This document shows positions 8,142 through 17,607 of a stretch of 64,000 nucleotides of DNA, piece by piece. Source of the stretch: Solirubrobacter pauli (GTDB lineage: Bacteria > Actinomycetota > Thermoleophilia > Solirubrobacterales > Solirubrobacteraceae); assembly GCF_003633755.1 (NCBI RefSeq), contig NZ_RBIL01000002.1, positions 806,001 to 870,000 of the forward strand, read 5' to 3'. Numbering within the stretch: position 1 is the stretch's first letter; every line of letters begins with the position of its first letter. The notes beneath the pieces are model-generated. The model was not told the DNA's origin. It worked only from the letters and a program-made list of their open reading frames with translations, and made no database searches. A program made the translations under genes and the position numbers.

Positions 8142-8747
8142 GTGAACGACGAGGAGACGCCGCTCTACGTGGCCGCGGTCGACGGGCAGGTCGACGAGGT
8201 GGCGGCGCTGCTCGCCGCCGGTGCCGACGCCGACGAGGAGAGCGCCCAGGGCACGCCGCTCTGCGCCGCGGCCTGCTGGGGCCACGCCGACGTCGTCCGC
8301 GCGCTGCTCGCCGCCGGGGCCGACCCGCAGCGCGCGGCCGAGGACGACTTCACGCCGCTCGAGTGGGCCGTGCTCGGGCTTCATGAGGAGGCCGCGGTCG
8401 CGCTGGTGGAGGGCGGGGCGGACCCGAACGGGCCCGGCGCCCCGCTCGTGCTGGCCGCCGACCGCGGTGCGCTGGGCGTCGTGCGCGCGTTGCTCGCCCA
8501 CGGAGCCGACCCGTCGCAGCGCGACGAGGAGGGGCAGACCGCGCGCGAAGCCGCCGCGGGCTGGGTGGGCGCGGACGTCGAGCAGGAGCTGATCGCGTCC
8601 CTGTCGGGCGATGGGCCGGTCGAGCTCACGCGCACCCCGCGAGCGGGCGGCACGGAGCGGATCGAGGCCTTCCGCCCCAGCGCGGGTGTGGGCGCGGCGA
8701 TCGAGACCGGCCACGCGCAGATCGTCGCGTTGCTCGGAAACGGGTAG
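8142..8747 (+). CDS. Ankyrin-repeat protein
   Basis: A 201-residue cytosolic protein with about four ankyrin repeats, recognisable as TPLYVAAVDGQVDEVAALLAAG, TPLCAAACWGHADVVRALL, TPLEWAVLGLHEEAAVALV and PLVLAADRGALGVVRALL. The last third (after residue 150) is not obviously ankyrin, although it ends with a repeat-like phrase, GAAIETGHAQIVALL. Such proteins mediate protein-protein contacts; the partner is unknown. It starts with GTG, has no Shine-Dalgarno sequence, and lies 9 bp upstream of the PASTA gene, so the two may be co-transcribed. Confidence 0.85.
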   Translation: MNDEETPLYVAAVDGQVDEVAALLAAGADADEESAQGTPLCAAACWGHADVVRALLAAGADPQRAAEDDFTPLEWAVLGLHEEAAVALVEGGADPNGPGAPLVLAADRGALGVVRALLAHGADPSQRDEEGQTAREAAAGWVGADVEQELIASLSGDGPVELTRTPRAGGTERIEAFRPSAGVGAAIETGHAQIVALLGNG

Positions 8748-8756
8748 ACGGGGCGC

Positions 8757-9416
8757 ATGCGGATCGCGCTGGTGCTGCTCGTCGCCGCGCTCGCCGCCTT
8801 CGCGGCGGTGCTCGTCTTCGCCCGCACGAGCGACAACGAGGAGGCGACGCTGCCCCAGGCGACGCCGACGCCCGGCTACGAGCAGCGCACGCGGCTCGTC
8901 GAGCGCATCACCCGCGACCAGGACGCGCTCGTCGACGACGGGCTGTACGTGACCCGGGCGAGCGTGGGGGAGGACTGCGTGAACGTCGCGCTGGCCAACC
9001 CGACCGGGCCGAACATCGCCTTCCTCGAGCGCCGTTACCCCGGCACGTGCGTCGCGTCCGAGCCCGCCGCCCGCCAGAAGACCTGCAGCGAAGGCGAGCG
9101 CACGCTCGCGCGCACCGGCTCGATCGAGGTCCCGGACCTGCGCGACCTCACGCTCGCCGAGGCGTCCCGCGCGGCGCTCGCCGCCGACCTCACCTACACC
9201 GCCGACTGCCTGGGGACGGCCGCCACCGAGCCCTGGACCCCGACCGCACCGCCCGACGAGCTCGCCCGCGTCGTCGAGCAGTGCCCGCGCCCCGGCGAGC
9301 GGGTCCGCCGCGGCACCGAGGTCGCGCTCGACGCCGTCGTCGTGCTCCCCGGCGCCTTCCGCCACCGGGTCAGCGCGCTCGACGAGGGCGCCTGCCGCGA
9401 CGGGCGCAACCCCTAG
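8757..9416 (+). CDS. Membrane-anchored or secreted protein with a PASTA-like domain
   Basis: A 219-residue protein with an N-terminal hydrophobic segment (about 3-23) that is either a signal anchor or an uncleaved signal peptide. A short Thr/Pro linker and a helical part with paired cysteines follow. The C-terminal 75 residues look like a PASTA repeat: IEVPDLRDLTLAEASRAAL, then VVEQCPRPGERVRRGTEVAL. PASTA domains bind muropeptides or beta-lactams in kinases and penicillin-binding proteins. Here there is no kinase or transpeptidase domain, so the role is open. It lies 9 bp after the ankyrin gene. Confidence 0.72.
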   Translation: MRIALVLLVAALAAFAAVLVFARTSDNEEATLPQATPTPGYEQRTRLVERITRDQDALVDDGLYVTRASVGEDCVNVALANPTGPNIAFLERRYPGTCVASEPAARQKTCSEGERTLARTGSIEVPDLRDLTLAEASRAALAADLTYTADCLGTAATEPWTPTAPPDELARVVEQCPRPGERVRRGTEVALDAVVVLPGAFRHRVSALDEGACRDGRNP

Positions 9417-9490
9417 CCAGGCACACGTCCCATCCGTGTGACGACCGCAGCGCTGGACGATGGTCCAGGGCGGCGAGCCGGTGAAGCACT

Positions 9491-9513
9491 TAGCGTTCCC
9501 GCACAGAACGCTA
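9491..9513 (+). promoter_or_regulatory. 8-bp perfect inverted repeat overlapping the RTX-gene promoter
   Basis: TAGCGTTC at 9491-9498 and GAACGCTA at 9506-9513 are perfect inverted repeats with a 7-nt spacer. The right arm runs into TATGTT (9512-9517), a good -10 candidate, and the left arm falls where the -35 would sit. A repressor site is the simplest reading; an mRNA hairpin is less likely because the repeat lies upstream of the predicted transcription start. Confidence 0.5.
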
Positions 9514-9560
9514 TGTTCGCCGTGTCAACAGCTACGGCGGACCCAATGAGAGGACGAGCC

Positions 9561-10583
9561 GTGACTGTCAGCAGGGTTGTTCGAAGCACGCCGGTTGCCA
9601 CCGCCCTCGGAGTCGGATTCATCTTCGCCGCGGCGGCTCCAGCGCACGCGGCCAAGATCGCCGTGGTAGGCGGCACCGCCGTGTTCACGGCGGCCAACAA
9701 CGAGACCAACGTCATCCAGGCCGGCGGCGACGGCGTCGTGTTGACCGTGACCGACTCGGGCGCGAAGCTGACCGCGGGCGCCGGTTGTGTCCAGGTCACG
9801 CTCAACCGCGCCACCTGCGCCGAGCCCGCGGGAGGCGGCCCGCGGCCGCTGACCATCGACGCGGGCAACCTGGGCGACTCGATAACCGTGTCCGAGCTCG
9901 CGTCGCGCTCGGTCACGATCCTGGGCAAGAGCGGCAACGACACCGCGCTCGTGAGCAGCCAGCTGGGCAGCTCGCCGACGATCGACGGCGGGTCCGGGGA
10001 CGACACGCTCACCGCGAACATGAACAGCAACGAGGCGCCGACGCTGATCGGCGGGACGGGCGACGACGAGCTGTACCTGAGCCGCACCGACGGCGGGCAG
10101 GCGATCGGCGGGGACGGCGACGACCGGATCCGGTACCTCGGCTCGAACTTCTTCCAGCCGCTGTCGCTCGACGGCGGCTCCGGCGACGACACCTACGTCT
10201 TCGAGCAGGACTTCCGCCCGGCCAAGATCGTGCCCGGGTCCGGGCAGGACACGCTCGACCAGAGCGCGTGGTCCGGGCCGTTCGGCGGCCTGTACTTCGA
10301 CATGTCGACGTGCCCGGGCTGCGTCGAGGTCGTGATCGGCTCGGCGCTCGACGACCAGATCGACGGTGACGACCTCGCCCAGACGATCTTCGGCGGCGAC
10401 GGCAACGACATCATCAGCGGTGGCGGCGGCCGCGACCGGCTGTCGGGCGACGGCGGCGACGACACGATCACCGCCGCCGACAACAAGGCGGACGTCGTCA
10501 ACTGCGGTGCCGGGCTCGACAGCGTGTTCAAGGACCGGCTCGACGTGATCAACGCCGACTGCGAGACCGTCACCCGCTCCTGA
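9561..10583 (+). CDS. Secreted RTX-like (hemolysin-type Ca-binding repeat) protein
   Basis: A 340-residue protein with a signal peptide (about 1-31, ending APAHA) followed by aspartate/glycine-rich nonapeptide-like repeats such as IDGGSGDDTL, IGGTGDDEL, IGGDGDDRI, LDGGSGDDTY and FGGDGNDIISGGGG. These form calcium-loaded beta-rolls in the hemolysin family. No enzyme domain is present, so it is probably a structural surface or matrix protein. The Sec-type signal argues against type I secretion. The GTG at 9561 was chosen because AGAGGA precedes it at good spacing; an ATG at 9546 is in frame. A long hairpin terminator follows 6 bp after the stop. Confidence 0.82.
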   Translation: MTVSRVVRSTPVATALGVGFIFAAAAPAHAAKIAVVGGTAVFTAANNETNVIQAGGDGVVLTVTDSGAKLTAGAGCVQVTLNRATCAEPAGGGPRPLTIDAGNLGDSITVSELASRSVTILGKSGNDTALVSSQLGSSPTIDGGSGDDTLTANMNSNEAPTLIGGTGDDELYLSRTDGGQAIGGDGDDRIRYLGSNFFQPLSLDGGSGDDTYVFEQDFRPAKIVPGSGQDTLDQSAWSGPFGGLYFDMSTCPGCVEVVIGSALDDQIDGDDLAQTIFGGDGNDIISGGGGRDRLSGDGGDDTITAADNKADVVNCGAGLDSVFKDRLDVINADCETVTRS

Positions 10584-10589
10584 CGTGCG

Positions 10590-10625
10590 GGGTGGGGCGG
10601 CGCCCGGCCGGGCGCCGCCCCACCC
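10590..10625. terminator. 18-bp perfect palindrome, bidirectional terminator
   Basis: Bases 10590-10607 pair perfectly with 10608-10625, as a GC-only stem apart from one A/T pair. It lies exactly between the convergent stops at 10583 (+) and 10628 (-). There is no T-tract, as for the other terminator-like hairpins in this window. Confidence 0.75.
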
Positions 10626-10627
10626 GC

Positions 10628-13600
10628 CTAACGCCGCCGCTGCTTCTTCAGCGGCTTCTTGACCGTCAGGGTGCGCGTGCTCGTGACGGTCTTGCCGGTC
10701 GGCACCTTGACCGTGGTCAGGATCCGGAGCTTGAGCTTGCCCCGCTTGGCCAGCTCCTTCCGGGCCTTGGCGTTGAGCCGCAGCTTGATGGTCTTCGCCT
10801 GGCCGACCGGGATCGAGAAGCGAACCCTGCCGAGCGAGCCCTTGAGCTTCGCCGCCGCCGCGCTGGCCCTGGTCCCACCGGCACGCTTCGAGCAGCCCGA
10901 GGGCGTGCACGCCTCGAGCGTGCCGCTGCAGCTTCCCGGCGTCTGCGTCGGCGAGCCGTTGCAGCGCATCGGGAACGGCAGCTCGCCGTTGCCGGAGGGG
11001 CGGCACGAGGAGCCCGAGCACCCGTTGTTCGCGCCACCACGGTCGTTCTCGAGCGAGACGCTGCCGAACTCGATGATGTCCGGGCCCGGCGGCGGAGCGA
11101 GCACGGTCACGGTGATCGTGGCGACGTTCGAGCGCACGCCGGTGTCCGGGTCGTACGCCGCGTACTTGACGTACTCGACGCCGTCATGGCCCTGCGGGCT
11201 GGCGTTGAACGTCGTGCCGACCACGCCGCCGTGCGCGGGGTGCTCGACGATCTCGATCGTGCCGCGGTCGCAGCTGAGCGGCAGCGCGACGGAACCGCGG
11301 CGCATGACGCTGACGGCGCCGTCGGCGCAGGCCGGCGGGTTCCCGACCGTCACGCGCACCTCGGCCTCTTCGGACTCCAGGCCGCCGTCGCCGGCGCGGA
11401 ACCCGACCGTCTCGACGCCCGCGGCCGTTCCCGCCGTGTAGCGCAGGCGCGTGCCGGTCAGCTCACCGCCGCCGCGCGTCTTGCGCAGCGTCACCGGGTC
11501 GCCGTCGGGGTCGGCGCAGCGCAGCGTCACCTCCGTCGTCTCGCCCGGGCGCACGGAGGCGTCCGCGTTCGAGCACAGCGGTGCCCGGTTCTGCCCGCCC
11601 GGCGGCCGCGTGGCGCGCAGGAAGCGCGCGACCGCGTACTTCGAGTAGGTGTGGCCCGGCAGCGTGTCGGTCGTGTACAGGTCGCGGCCGGTCGGGTCGA
11701 ACACCAGGTTGCCGGACGAGCCGGCCGGGACCGCGTTGCCGCCCACGCTGGCCGGGCAGGAGGCGGTGCCGCCCGAGGTCAGCTCGCACCGTGGGCCCGA
11801 CAGCGCGCCCGTTCGCCGGTCCGCGCTGAAGGAGAGCACGCCACCCGCCTGGCTGGTCATGTAGACGTCGCCGCCGTCGGGCGACGTGACGATCTCGGTC
11901 GCCGCGTCGACGAGCGGGACGTCCAGGGCGCAGCCGGTGCCGGCCCGCCCGACGCACATCGCGCCGTCCGCCGACCACGTGCGGTCCGCGACGCGCGGCA
12001 GAGCCGTCACCCGGTCGCTGATCTGCGCGCCGACGTACAGCGCGCGGCCGTCCGGCGCGAACCGCACCGGTCCCCAGCCCGAGAGGTAGTCCGGTTCCTT
12101 CGGGCAGATGAACTCCTTGTCGCCGTTGAGGTGGCAGTCGGCGTCGGTGCGGCACCCGGCGCCCTCCCGCAGGCAGCCGCCGCCGGAGGCGAGCGTGCCG
12201 GCCGTCTCGTCCCAGCCGAGCAACGCCAGGTGGTGCTTCGAGCGGATCGCGAGCGTCTTGCCGTCGGGGGAGAAGTCCATCCACGGGCTCCCGTCGAGGA
12301 TCACCGTCAGCGGCTCACACGGCCGCTTCTCCTCAGGGTGCGCGTAGCAGCGCGCGGACGGCTCGATCTTGCCGCTGGAGAGCGGGTAGACGTTGATCTC
12401 GCCATAGGAGCGCTTCTGCCCGGACGGGACCGTGATCAGGAAGCGCCCACCCGGCGAGAGGATCGCGTTGTCGCTGCGGATCGGCACGGCGCAGCCGGGC
12501 GCGCCCATGCCGATGCATCCGGTCAGCGTCGGCTCGCCCGCGGCGTCGAGCGCGAGCGAGACGATGCTCATGCGCGGGTTGCCGCCGTCCTCCCAGTTGG
12601 TGCCCCGCACGATCAGCTGCTTGCCGTCCGGCGTCAGATGGACGGCGGATGGCTCGAAGTTGACCTCGCCCAACGACGCGCAGTCGCGCGCCGGGCCGGC
12701 GGTGACCCAGCACTTCGCGTGGCTCAGCCCGCCCGTCGCAGGGTCGCGCTCGAGCCGCACGAGCGAGGTCTCGTCGGCGACCCAGAGGAAGCGGCCGTCC
12801 GCCGTCATCGCCTTCGTGCCGGCCGGAGCGGCGAGCTTGCTCTCACGTTGACCGCAGGACTTGCCCGGGCCGTAGTCGCGTGAGAGGCAGCCGAGGTAGG
12901 TGAGCTCGCCCGGCTTGCGGGGGTCATCGTCGTCGCTGATCGTGAAGGTGCCGCGGACGCTCTCCGGCTGCGCGCCGTCGACGCCGCTCAGCTCGAGCTC
13001 GATCGTCTCGTCGGGCTCGTCGAGCGTGTCGCCGAAGAGCTTGAGGTCGACCTGCGCCCGGTCGGATCCCGCGATCGAGATCGGCGTGTCCACCGGCTCG
13101 TAGTCCACGCCCGGCGTCGCCGTCCCGCCCACCGACCGCAGGCGGCCCTCCACGGTCATGCCGGTGTGGCCGTCGAGGTCGATCCGCACGTACGCGGCCT
13201 CGGTGCCGTCGTCGGCCTCGCGCGCCGAGCCGGGCCGGATCGACACGGTCGGGACCTTCCCGGGCTGGAACGTCGTCAGGCGCTTCGCCGCCTGGTCGTC
13301 CTCGGTGGCGTCGTGGTTGTCCGGGGTCGAGTCGAAGTCCGGCTCGGCCGCGGCCACCACTTCGGCCTTCAGCTCGCCGCGCCCGACCGCGGTGCCCGTC
13401 ACCTTCAGCTCGAGCTGCCTGGTGCCGCGCGCGGGGATCTCACCGACCTCCCACCGCGGCGTGTCGACGGTCACGCCCGCGGGGGCCGTGATCGCGACCA
13501 CGACGCCCGTCGCGGGCTTGGGGTAGGCGTTGGCCAGCTCGAGCGTGACGGTCCGGGTCTCGCCGACGGGCACGTTCGCCGAGGCGGCGGTCATCGTCAG

Positions 13601-16600
13601 CGACACGTCGCGCTGGGTGATGAAGGGCAGGCAGGCGTCGCCGAGCCCGTCCTCGTCGGCGTCCTCCTGGCCGGGGTCGGCGGCCGCCGGGCAGACGTCC
13701 TTGGCGTCGCTGACGCCGTCTTCGTCGGTGTCGACGGCGGCGGCGAGATCGGTCGCCTTGGGCAGGTCGGCGGTCTCGACGGCGCTCTCGTACGTGCCTT
13801 CGTCCCAGCCGGTCAGGCCGTGGCGCGAGTAGCGCAGGCGCGACCAGTCGTCGACGCCGGTCAACCAGGTCTGGTTCTCCGGCTTCTGGCACTCCTCAGG
13901 CCCCTCGGGGTCGCTGTCGAGATCCTTGTCGTTGAGCCCCATCCGGCGGATCTCGTGCTGTCCGTCGAGGTCGAGGTCGATCGGCAGGTCGAGCCGCACG
14001 CGCTCGATCAGGCAGCGGTCCGACTGCTTGTCGTAGATGGAGACCGCCGCCTCCGTCCACGGGTGCTCCGCGCGCTGCGGATACGCCTCGTAGAGCGGCA
14101 GGGCCTCGTCGAACGCGGCCTCGTTGCGGGCGAGCGGGGTCTTGCGCGAGAAGTCGAGCGGCCGGCTGTTGAGCGGCACCCGCGTGAGGTACCAGTAGTT
14201 CATCACCGACAGGTAGGTGGGCTCGTTGTTCTCGGCCTTCTCGTCCCCGCCGTGGAGCAGGCCGAGCGTGTGGCCGAGCTCGTGCATGAACACGGCCGAC
14301 TCGAGCTGCGCGACGCAGGCGTCGTACTGGCGGTTGCAGCCCTCGGGACCGGAGCCGCCGCCGAGCATGATGTCCTCGCGCAGGGCGTCGCCGAGCGACA
14401 CCAGGAAGGCGTCGCGGCCCGGGTCGGCCGCGCCGGCGTGTCCACCGGACACGTGGTTGGCGAAGATCGCGTAGCGGTAGGCGAGCTTGCGCGCGCCGAG
14501 GACGCGGAAGCAGTCCTGGTCGGCGCGGTCGTCGGCGGACCCGAAGGCGCCTTCGCACGGATCGGTCCCGCTCACGCCGCCCAGGTAGTCCTGCACGTCG
14601 TTGTTGAAGCCGATCGAGCGGCCGCCGGCGTTGATCGCGCCCGTGCCCGGGACCTCTTCGCCCATCACGGTGTGCAGCGCGATCGGCTTGGGCGCGAGCT
14701 CGAACGCCTGCTTGACGTCGTAGAGCGCCTTCATGTGGGGCTTGCGGCCCTGCTGCCAGTCGACCTCGACGAAGAGGTCGGGCTTGACCGGGCTGGCGCC
14801 TTCGTCCTGCAGACGCAGGTCGGCGGTGCCGTCGGCGTCGTAGTCGATGCCGCTGGTCTCCCAGTTGTCGCAGAGGGCGTCGCCGTCCTGGTCGCCGGTG
14901 CAGATCGGCGACATCTCGCTGGTGTTGCCGAGGCGGTCGGTCATCACGGCGCCGTAGGCGGCGTACGTCTTGGCCGTGGCGAGCTCCCACTCGCCGCGCG
15001 CGTTCGGGAACGCCGTCCCGATCAGCTCGCCACCCCGGGGGCGGCCCTTGAGCGCCTCAGTGGAGTTGAACCCGTACACGTCGATCAGGGTCTCGGCCGC
15101 GTCGAAGCGGTCGAGCTGGCCGACGATCTTGCCGCCGTCGGCCGTGAGCGGCAGCACGCCGACGGGCGTGTTCGCCCAGTCGTCGCCGTCATTGTCGTCG
15201 TTGGCCGTCGCGCCCGCTTCCGCGAGGTCGACGTCCAGACCGGTGTTGCCACGCATGCGGTTGCCGCGCACGGTGATCTGCGACTTCGCGAGCACGTGCA
15301 CGCCGGGACCCTGGTTGCCCTCGATCCGGTTGCAGCGGGTCTCGCGGCAGTTGATGTCCTCGGGCTTGCCGTCGGCCTCGACCGTGTAGCCGATCACCGC
15401 GTCTCCGCCCTTGGCGTCGGCGAGCACGCCGGCGCCGCGGTTGTCGGTGATGTAGTTGCCCATGATCACGGACTTCTTGGCGCCGTTGATGCGGATGCCG
15501 GGCCCGTAGTTGCGCGAGATGTAGTTGCGCGCGTCGATGCCGAGCGCGCCGCCGACGACGGTGTTGCGCCCGCCGGCGAGGTAGATGCCGACGTCGTTCG
15601 GGATCGGGGCGTCGGCCGTGGTGTTGAGGCCGATGACGTTCTGCCGGAGCGTCGTGCCGTTGGCGTCGCCGGCGACGTGGACGCCGCGGCCGTTGCCGGA
15701 GATGATGTTCGCGTCCGTGCTGCTGGAGCCGCCGACGCGCGTGTTGGTCGCGGTGCCGAGGATCAGCACGCCCGCGCCGGCGTTGCCGAAGTCCTGGCTC
15801 GGTGACGGCTCGCCGTCGGTCCCCGTGCCGATGCGGTTGGCGCGGATGATCACGTCGTCGGTCGGTCCGTTGACGGCGATGCCCTGGGCGTTCGCGGAGA
15901 CGGTGTTGCTCTCCACGAGCGCGCCGTCGGCCTGGACGTTGAGGCCGACCGTCCCGTTGCCGAGCGGCTTGGCGTCGGCGCTGACGCCGATCCGGTTGCC
16001 GCGGACGACCACGTTCGTGCCGTCGAGCACCTGGACGCCGTCGGTCGAGTTGCCCGCCGCGACGTTGCCGGGGCCGAAGGTGAGGTCGGACGGCGCGTCG
16101 CCGCCGCCGGCCGGGCGCCCGGTCGCGAAGCCGATCTTGTTCGGGAGCTTGCCGACGCCGTCGAGGTCGGTGCCGAAGCGGTTGCTCGTGACCGTGACGC
16201 GCTTGGCGGCGCCCGTCACGTACATGCCCTGCTCGCTCGTGTTGGCGACCGTGTTCTCGTTGATGGTGATGTCGGCCGGCGCTTCCTGCAGGCCGTCGGC
16301 GACGACGCCGACGCCGAAGCGGTTGCGGGAGGCGGCGGTCGCGGTCTTGCCGCCGTACTCGGTGCCGACGAGGTTGCCCGCGATCGTCGAGCGGTCCGAG
16401 CCGCCGTTGAGCTCGATGCCGAGGTCGTTGCCGGCGACGAGGTTGAACTCGGCCGGGCCGGTCCCGCCGATCGCGGTCTCGGGCGAGTCGTGGACGTAGA
16501 TGCCGATGTCGTGGCCGAGCGGCTCGCCCGTCGGCGACTCGGCGAGGCCGGAGGCGCTCAGGCCGACGAAGTTGCCCCAGATGTCGGTCTCCTTCGCCGC

Positions 16601-17530
16601 CAGGACGCTGATCCCGTAGGAGTCCTCGCGCTTGCCGAGCACGACGTTGCCGACGATCCGGTTCTGCTCGGTGCCGCGGCCGGCGAGGTTGGCGGGCTCG
16701 GTGAGCAGGATCCCGGTCTCGGTGTTGGCGCGCTCGCCGCGGCCGTCGGTGGTCGTGCCGATGTAGTTCCCATAGATCAGGTTCCCGCTTGCGCCCCGGT
16801 CCATCAGGACGAGGCCGATCTCGGTGCCGGAGATGATGTTCTTGTCGGCGTTGGGGCCGCCGATCAGGTTGACCGCGCTGTTGATCAGCGCGAGGCCGAG
16901 CATCCGGTCCTCGGTCGACCGGCGCGCGGAGGCGCTGCCGTCGGGCTTGAGGCCGATCCAGTTGCCCTTGACGGTCATGCGGTCGGCGCCGTCGAAGCCG
17001 ATCTGGGCGTAGGGGAAGGAGTGAATGATCAGGCCGCGGATCGTCGACTCGTCGGCGTCCCGGAAGTCGAGACCCCACGGGCGCAGGAAGCGGATCACGC
17101 CGTCGTTGCCCGACCGCGTGGCCTTGGCCTTGGGCTGCTCGAGCGGCTCGGCGAGGGCGCCCTTGAGCGCTGCCGGGCGGACGTCCTCCGGGATCAGGCT
17201 GCCGTCGATCTCGATCTGCGGGGCGCCGGTCGGGCCGGAGCCGTCGATCGTGACGGTCTGGGTGATCGGGGGGAGCGGGGTGGCGGGCGTGAACTTCGCG
17301 CCGCCGATCAGGTCGAAGGTGATCGTGTCTTCACCGGCACGGAGGTTCGCGGTGTGGATCGCGCCGCGCAGCGTGCAGACGGTGGTGGTGGGTTGGTCGC
17401 AGCGTTCGCCGGTGTCGGCGGTCGAGTTGACGACGATCGTCCCGGCCGGCGTGAACGGGCTGGCCTGGGCGGAAGTGGGGAGGAGGATCGCCAGCAGGAG
17501 CGCGATCGCGGGAGCAAGTATGCGGACCAT
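10628..17530 (-). CDS. Giant secreted beta-helix / metzincin / Calx-beta / propeller protein (2300 aa)
   Basis: A very large exported protein with a signal peptide (about 1-23). It opens with a CSLREA-like motif (CTLRGAIHTAN) and about 700 residues of right-handed beta-helix repeats rich in phrases like NRIGTGTDG and GNYITDNRGAG. A metzincin-type protease centre lies near residue 1083: HELGHTLGLLHGG, with the Met-turn SVMNY about 20 residues later. Then come thrombospondin type-3 repeats (about 1263-1305, DTDEDGVSDAKDVCP), a CARDB/DUF11-like domain, a Calx-beta domain (about 1427-1537), a propeller-like region (about 1543-1990), cadherin-like Ig domains and a basic C-terminus. It is probably a surface-anchored or secreted adhesin with its own peptidase. 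The ATG at 17530 starts the signal peptide; the open frame further upstream overlaps the LuxR gene and is not coding. Confidence 0.85.
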   Translation of the reverse strand: MVRILAPAIALLLAILLPTSAQASPFTPAGTIVVNSTADTGERCDQPTTTVCTLRGAIHTANLRAGEDTITFDLIGGAKFTPATPLPPITQTVTIDGSGPTGAPQIEIDGSLIPEDVRPAALKGALAEPLEQPKAKATRSGNDGVIRFLRPWGLDFRDADESTIRGLIIHSFPYAQIGFDGADRMTVKGNWIGLKPDGSASARRSTEDRMLGLALINSAVNLIGGPNADKNIISGTEIGLVLMDRGASGNLIYGNYIGTTTDGRGERANTETGILLTEPANLAGRGTEQNRIVGNVVLGKREDSYGISVLAAKETDIWGNFVGLSASGLAESPTGEPLGHDIGIYVHDSPETAIGGTGPAEFNLVAGNDLGIELNGGSDRSTIAGNLVGTEYGGKTATAASRNRFGVGVVADGLQEAPADITINENTVANTSEQGMYVTGAAKRVTVTSNRFGTDLDGVGKLPNKIGFATGRPAGGGDAPSDLTFGPGNVAAGNSTDGVQVLDGTNVVVRGNRIGVSADAKPLGNGTVGLNVQADGALVESNTVSANAQGIAVNGPTDDVIIRANRIGTGTDGEPSPSQDFGNAGAGVLILGTATNTRVGGSSSTDANIISGNGRGVHVAGDANGTTLRQNVIGLNTTADAPIPNDVGIYLAGGRNTVVGGALGIDARNYISRNYGPGIRINGAKKSVIMGNYITDNRGAGVLADAKGGDAVIGYTVEADGKPEDINCRETRCNRIEGNQGPGVHVLAKSQITVRGNRMRGNTGLDVDLAEAGATANDDNDGDDWANTPVGVLPLTADGGKIVGQLDRFDAAETLIDVYGFNSTEALKGRPRGGELIGTAFPNARGEWELATAKTYAAYGAVMTDRLGNTSEMSPICTGDQDGDALCDNWETSGIDYDADGTADLRLQDEGASPVKPDLFVEVDWQQGRKPHMKALYDVKQAFELAPKPIALHTVMGEEVPGTGAINAGGRSIGFNNDVQDYLGGVSGTDPCEGAFGSADDRADQDCFRVLGARKLAYRYAIFANHVSGGHAGAADPGRDAFLVSLGDALREDIMLGGGSGPEGCNRQYDACVAQLESAVFMHELGHTLGLLHGGDEKAENNEPTYLSVMNYWYLTRVPLNSRPLDFSRKTPLARNEAAFDEALPLYEAYPQRAEHPWTEAAVSIYDKQSDRCLIERVRLDLPIDLDLDGQHEIRRMGLNDKDLDSDPEGPEECQKPENQTWLTGVDDWSRLRYSRHGLTGWDEGTYESAVETADLPKATDLAAAVDTDEDGVSDAKDVCPAAADPGQEDADEDGLGDACLPFITQRDVSLTMTAASANVPVGETRTVTLELANAYPKPATGVVVAITAPAGVTVDTPRWEVGEIPARGTRQLELKVTGTAVGRGELKAEVVAAAEPDFDSTPDNHDATEDDQAAKRLTTFQPGKVPTVSIRPGSAREADDGTEAAYVRIDLDGHTGMTVEGRLRSVGGTATPGVDYEPVDTPISIAGSDRAQVDLKLFGDTLDEPDETIELELSGVDGAQPESVRGTFTISDDDDPRKPGELTYLGCLSRDYGPGKSCGQRESKLAAPAGTKAMTADGRFLWVADETSLVRLERDPATGGLSHAKCWVTAGPARDCASLGEVNFEPSAVHLTPDGKQLIVRGTNWEDGGNPRMSIVSLALDAAGEPTLTGCIGMGAPGCAVPIRSDNAILSPGGRFLITVPSGQKRSYGEINVYPLSSGKIEPSARCYAHPEEKRPCEPLTVILDGSPWMDFSPDGKTLAIRSKHHLALLGWDETAGTLASGGGCLREGAGCRTDADCHLNGDKEFICPKEPDYLSGWGPVRFAPDGRALYVGAQISDRVTALPRVADRTWSADGAMCVGRAGTGCALDVPLVDAATEIVTSPDGGDVYMTSQAGGVLSFSADRRTGALSGPRCELTSGGTASCPASVGGNAVPAGSSGNLVFDPTGRDLYTTDTLPGHTYSKYAVARFLRATRPPGGQNRAPLCSNADASVRPGETTEVTLRCADPDGDPVTLRKTRGGGELTGTRLRYTAGTAAGVETVGFRAGDGGLESEEAEVRVTVGNPPACADGAVSVMRRGSVALPLSCDRGTIEIVEHPAHGGVVGTTFNASPQGHDGVEYVKYAAYDPDTGVRSNVATITVTVLAPPPGPDIIEFGSVSLENDRGGANNGCSGSSCRPSGNGELPFPMRCNGSPTQTPGSCSGTLEACTPSGCSKRAGGTRASAAAAKLKGSLGRVRFSIPVGQAKTIKLRLNAKARKELAKRGKLKLRILTTVKVPTGKTVTSTRTLTVKKPLKKQRRR

Positions 17531-17540
17531 CAGGTCCGCG

Positions 17541-17546
17541 AACGTA
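17541..17546 (-). promoter_or_regulatory. candidate -10 box (TACGTT) of the giant protein gene
   Basis: Read on the minus strand, TACGTT ends 10 nt before the ATG at 17530. This is the same spacing as at the phytochrome operon and the sigma-factor gene, so a leaderless start is plausible. Confidence 0.35.
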
Positions 17547-17607
17547 CGGCCGCGCGTCGGCGCTGCAATCCACCGAACGGTGTCGTCGTGGGGTCCGGAG
17601 GGATGAT

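Noticed and set aside
8097-9365. Extension of the propeller-like protein frame over the ankyrin and PASTA genes
   Set aside because: It is antisense to two recognisable genes and has no domain similarity; the signal peptide starts at 8096.
9561-10583. Type I-secreted RTX toxin
   Set aside because: An N-terminal Sec signal peptide is present, there are no ABC/MFP transport genes nearby and no toxin domain is seen.
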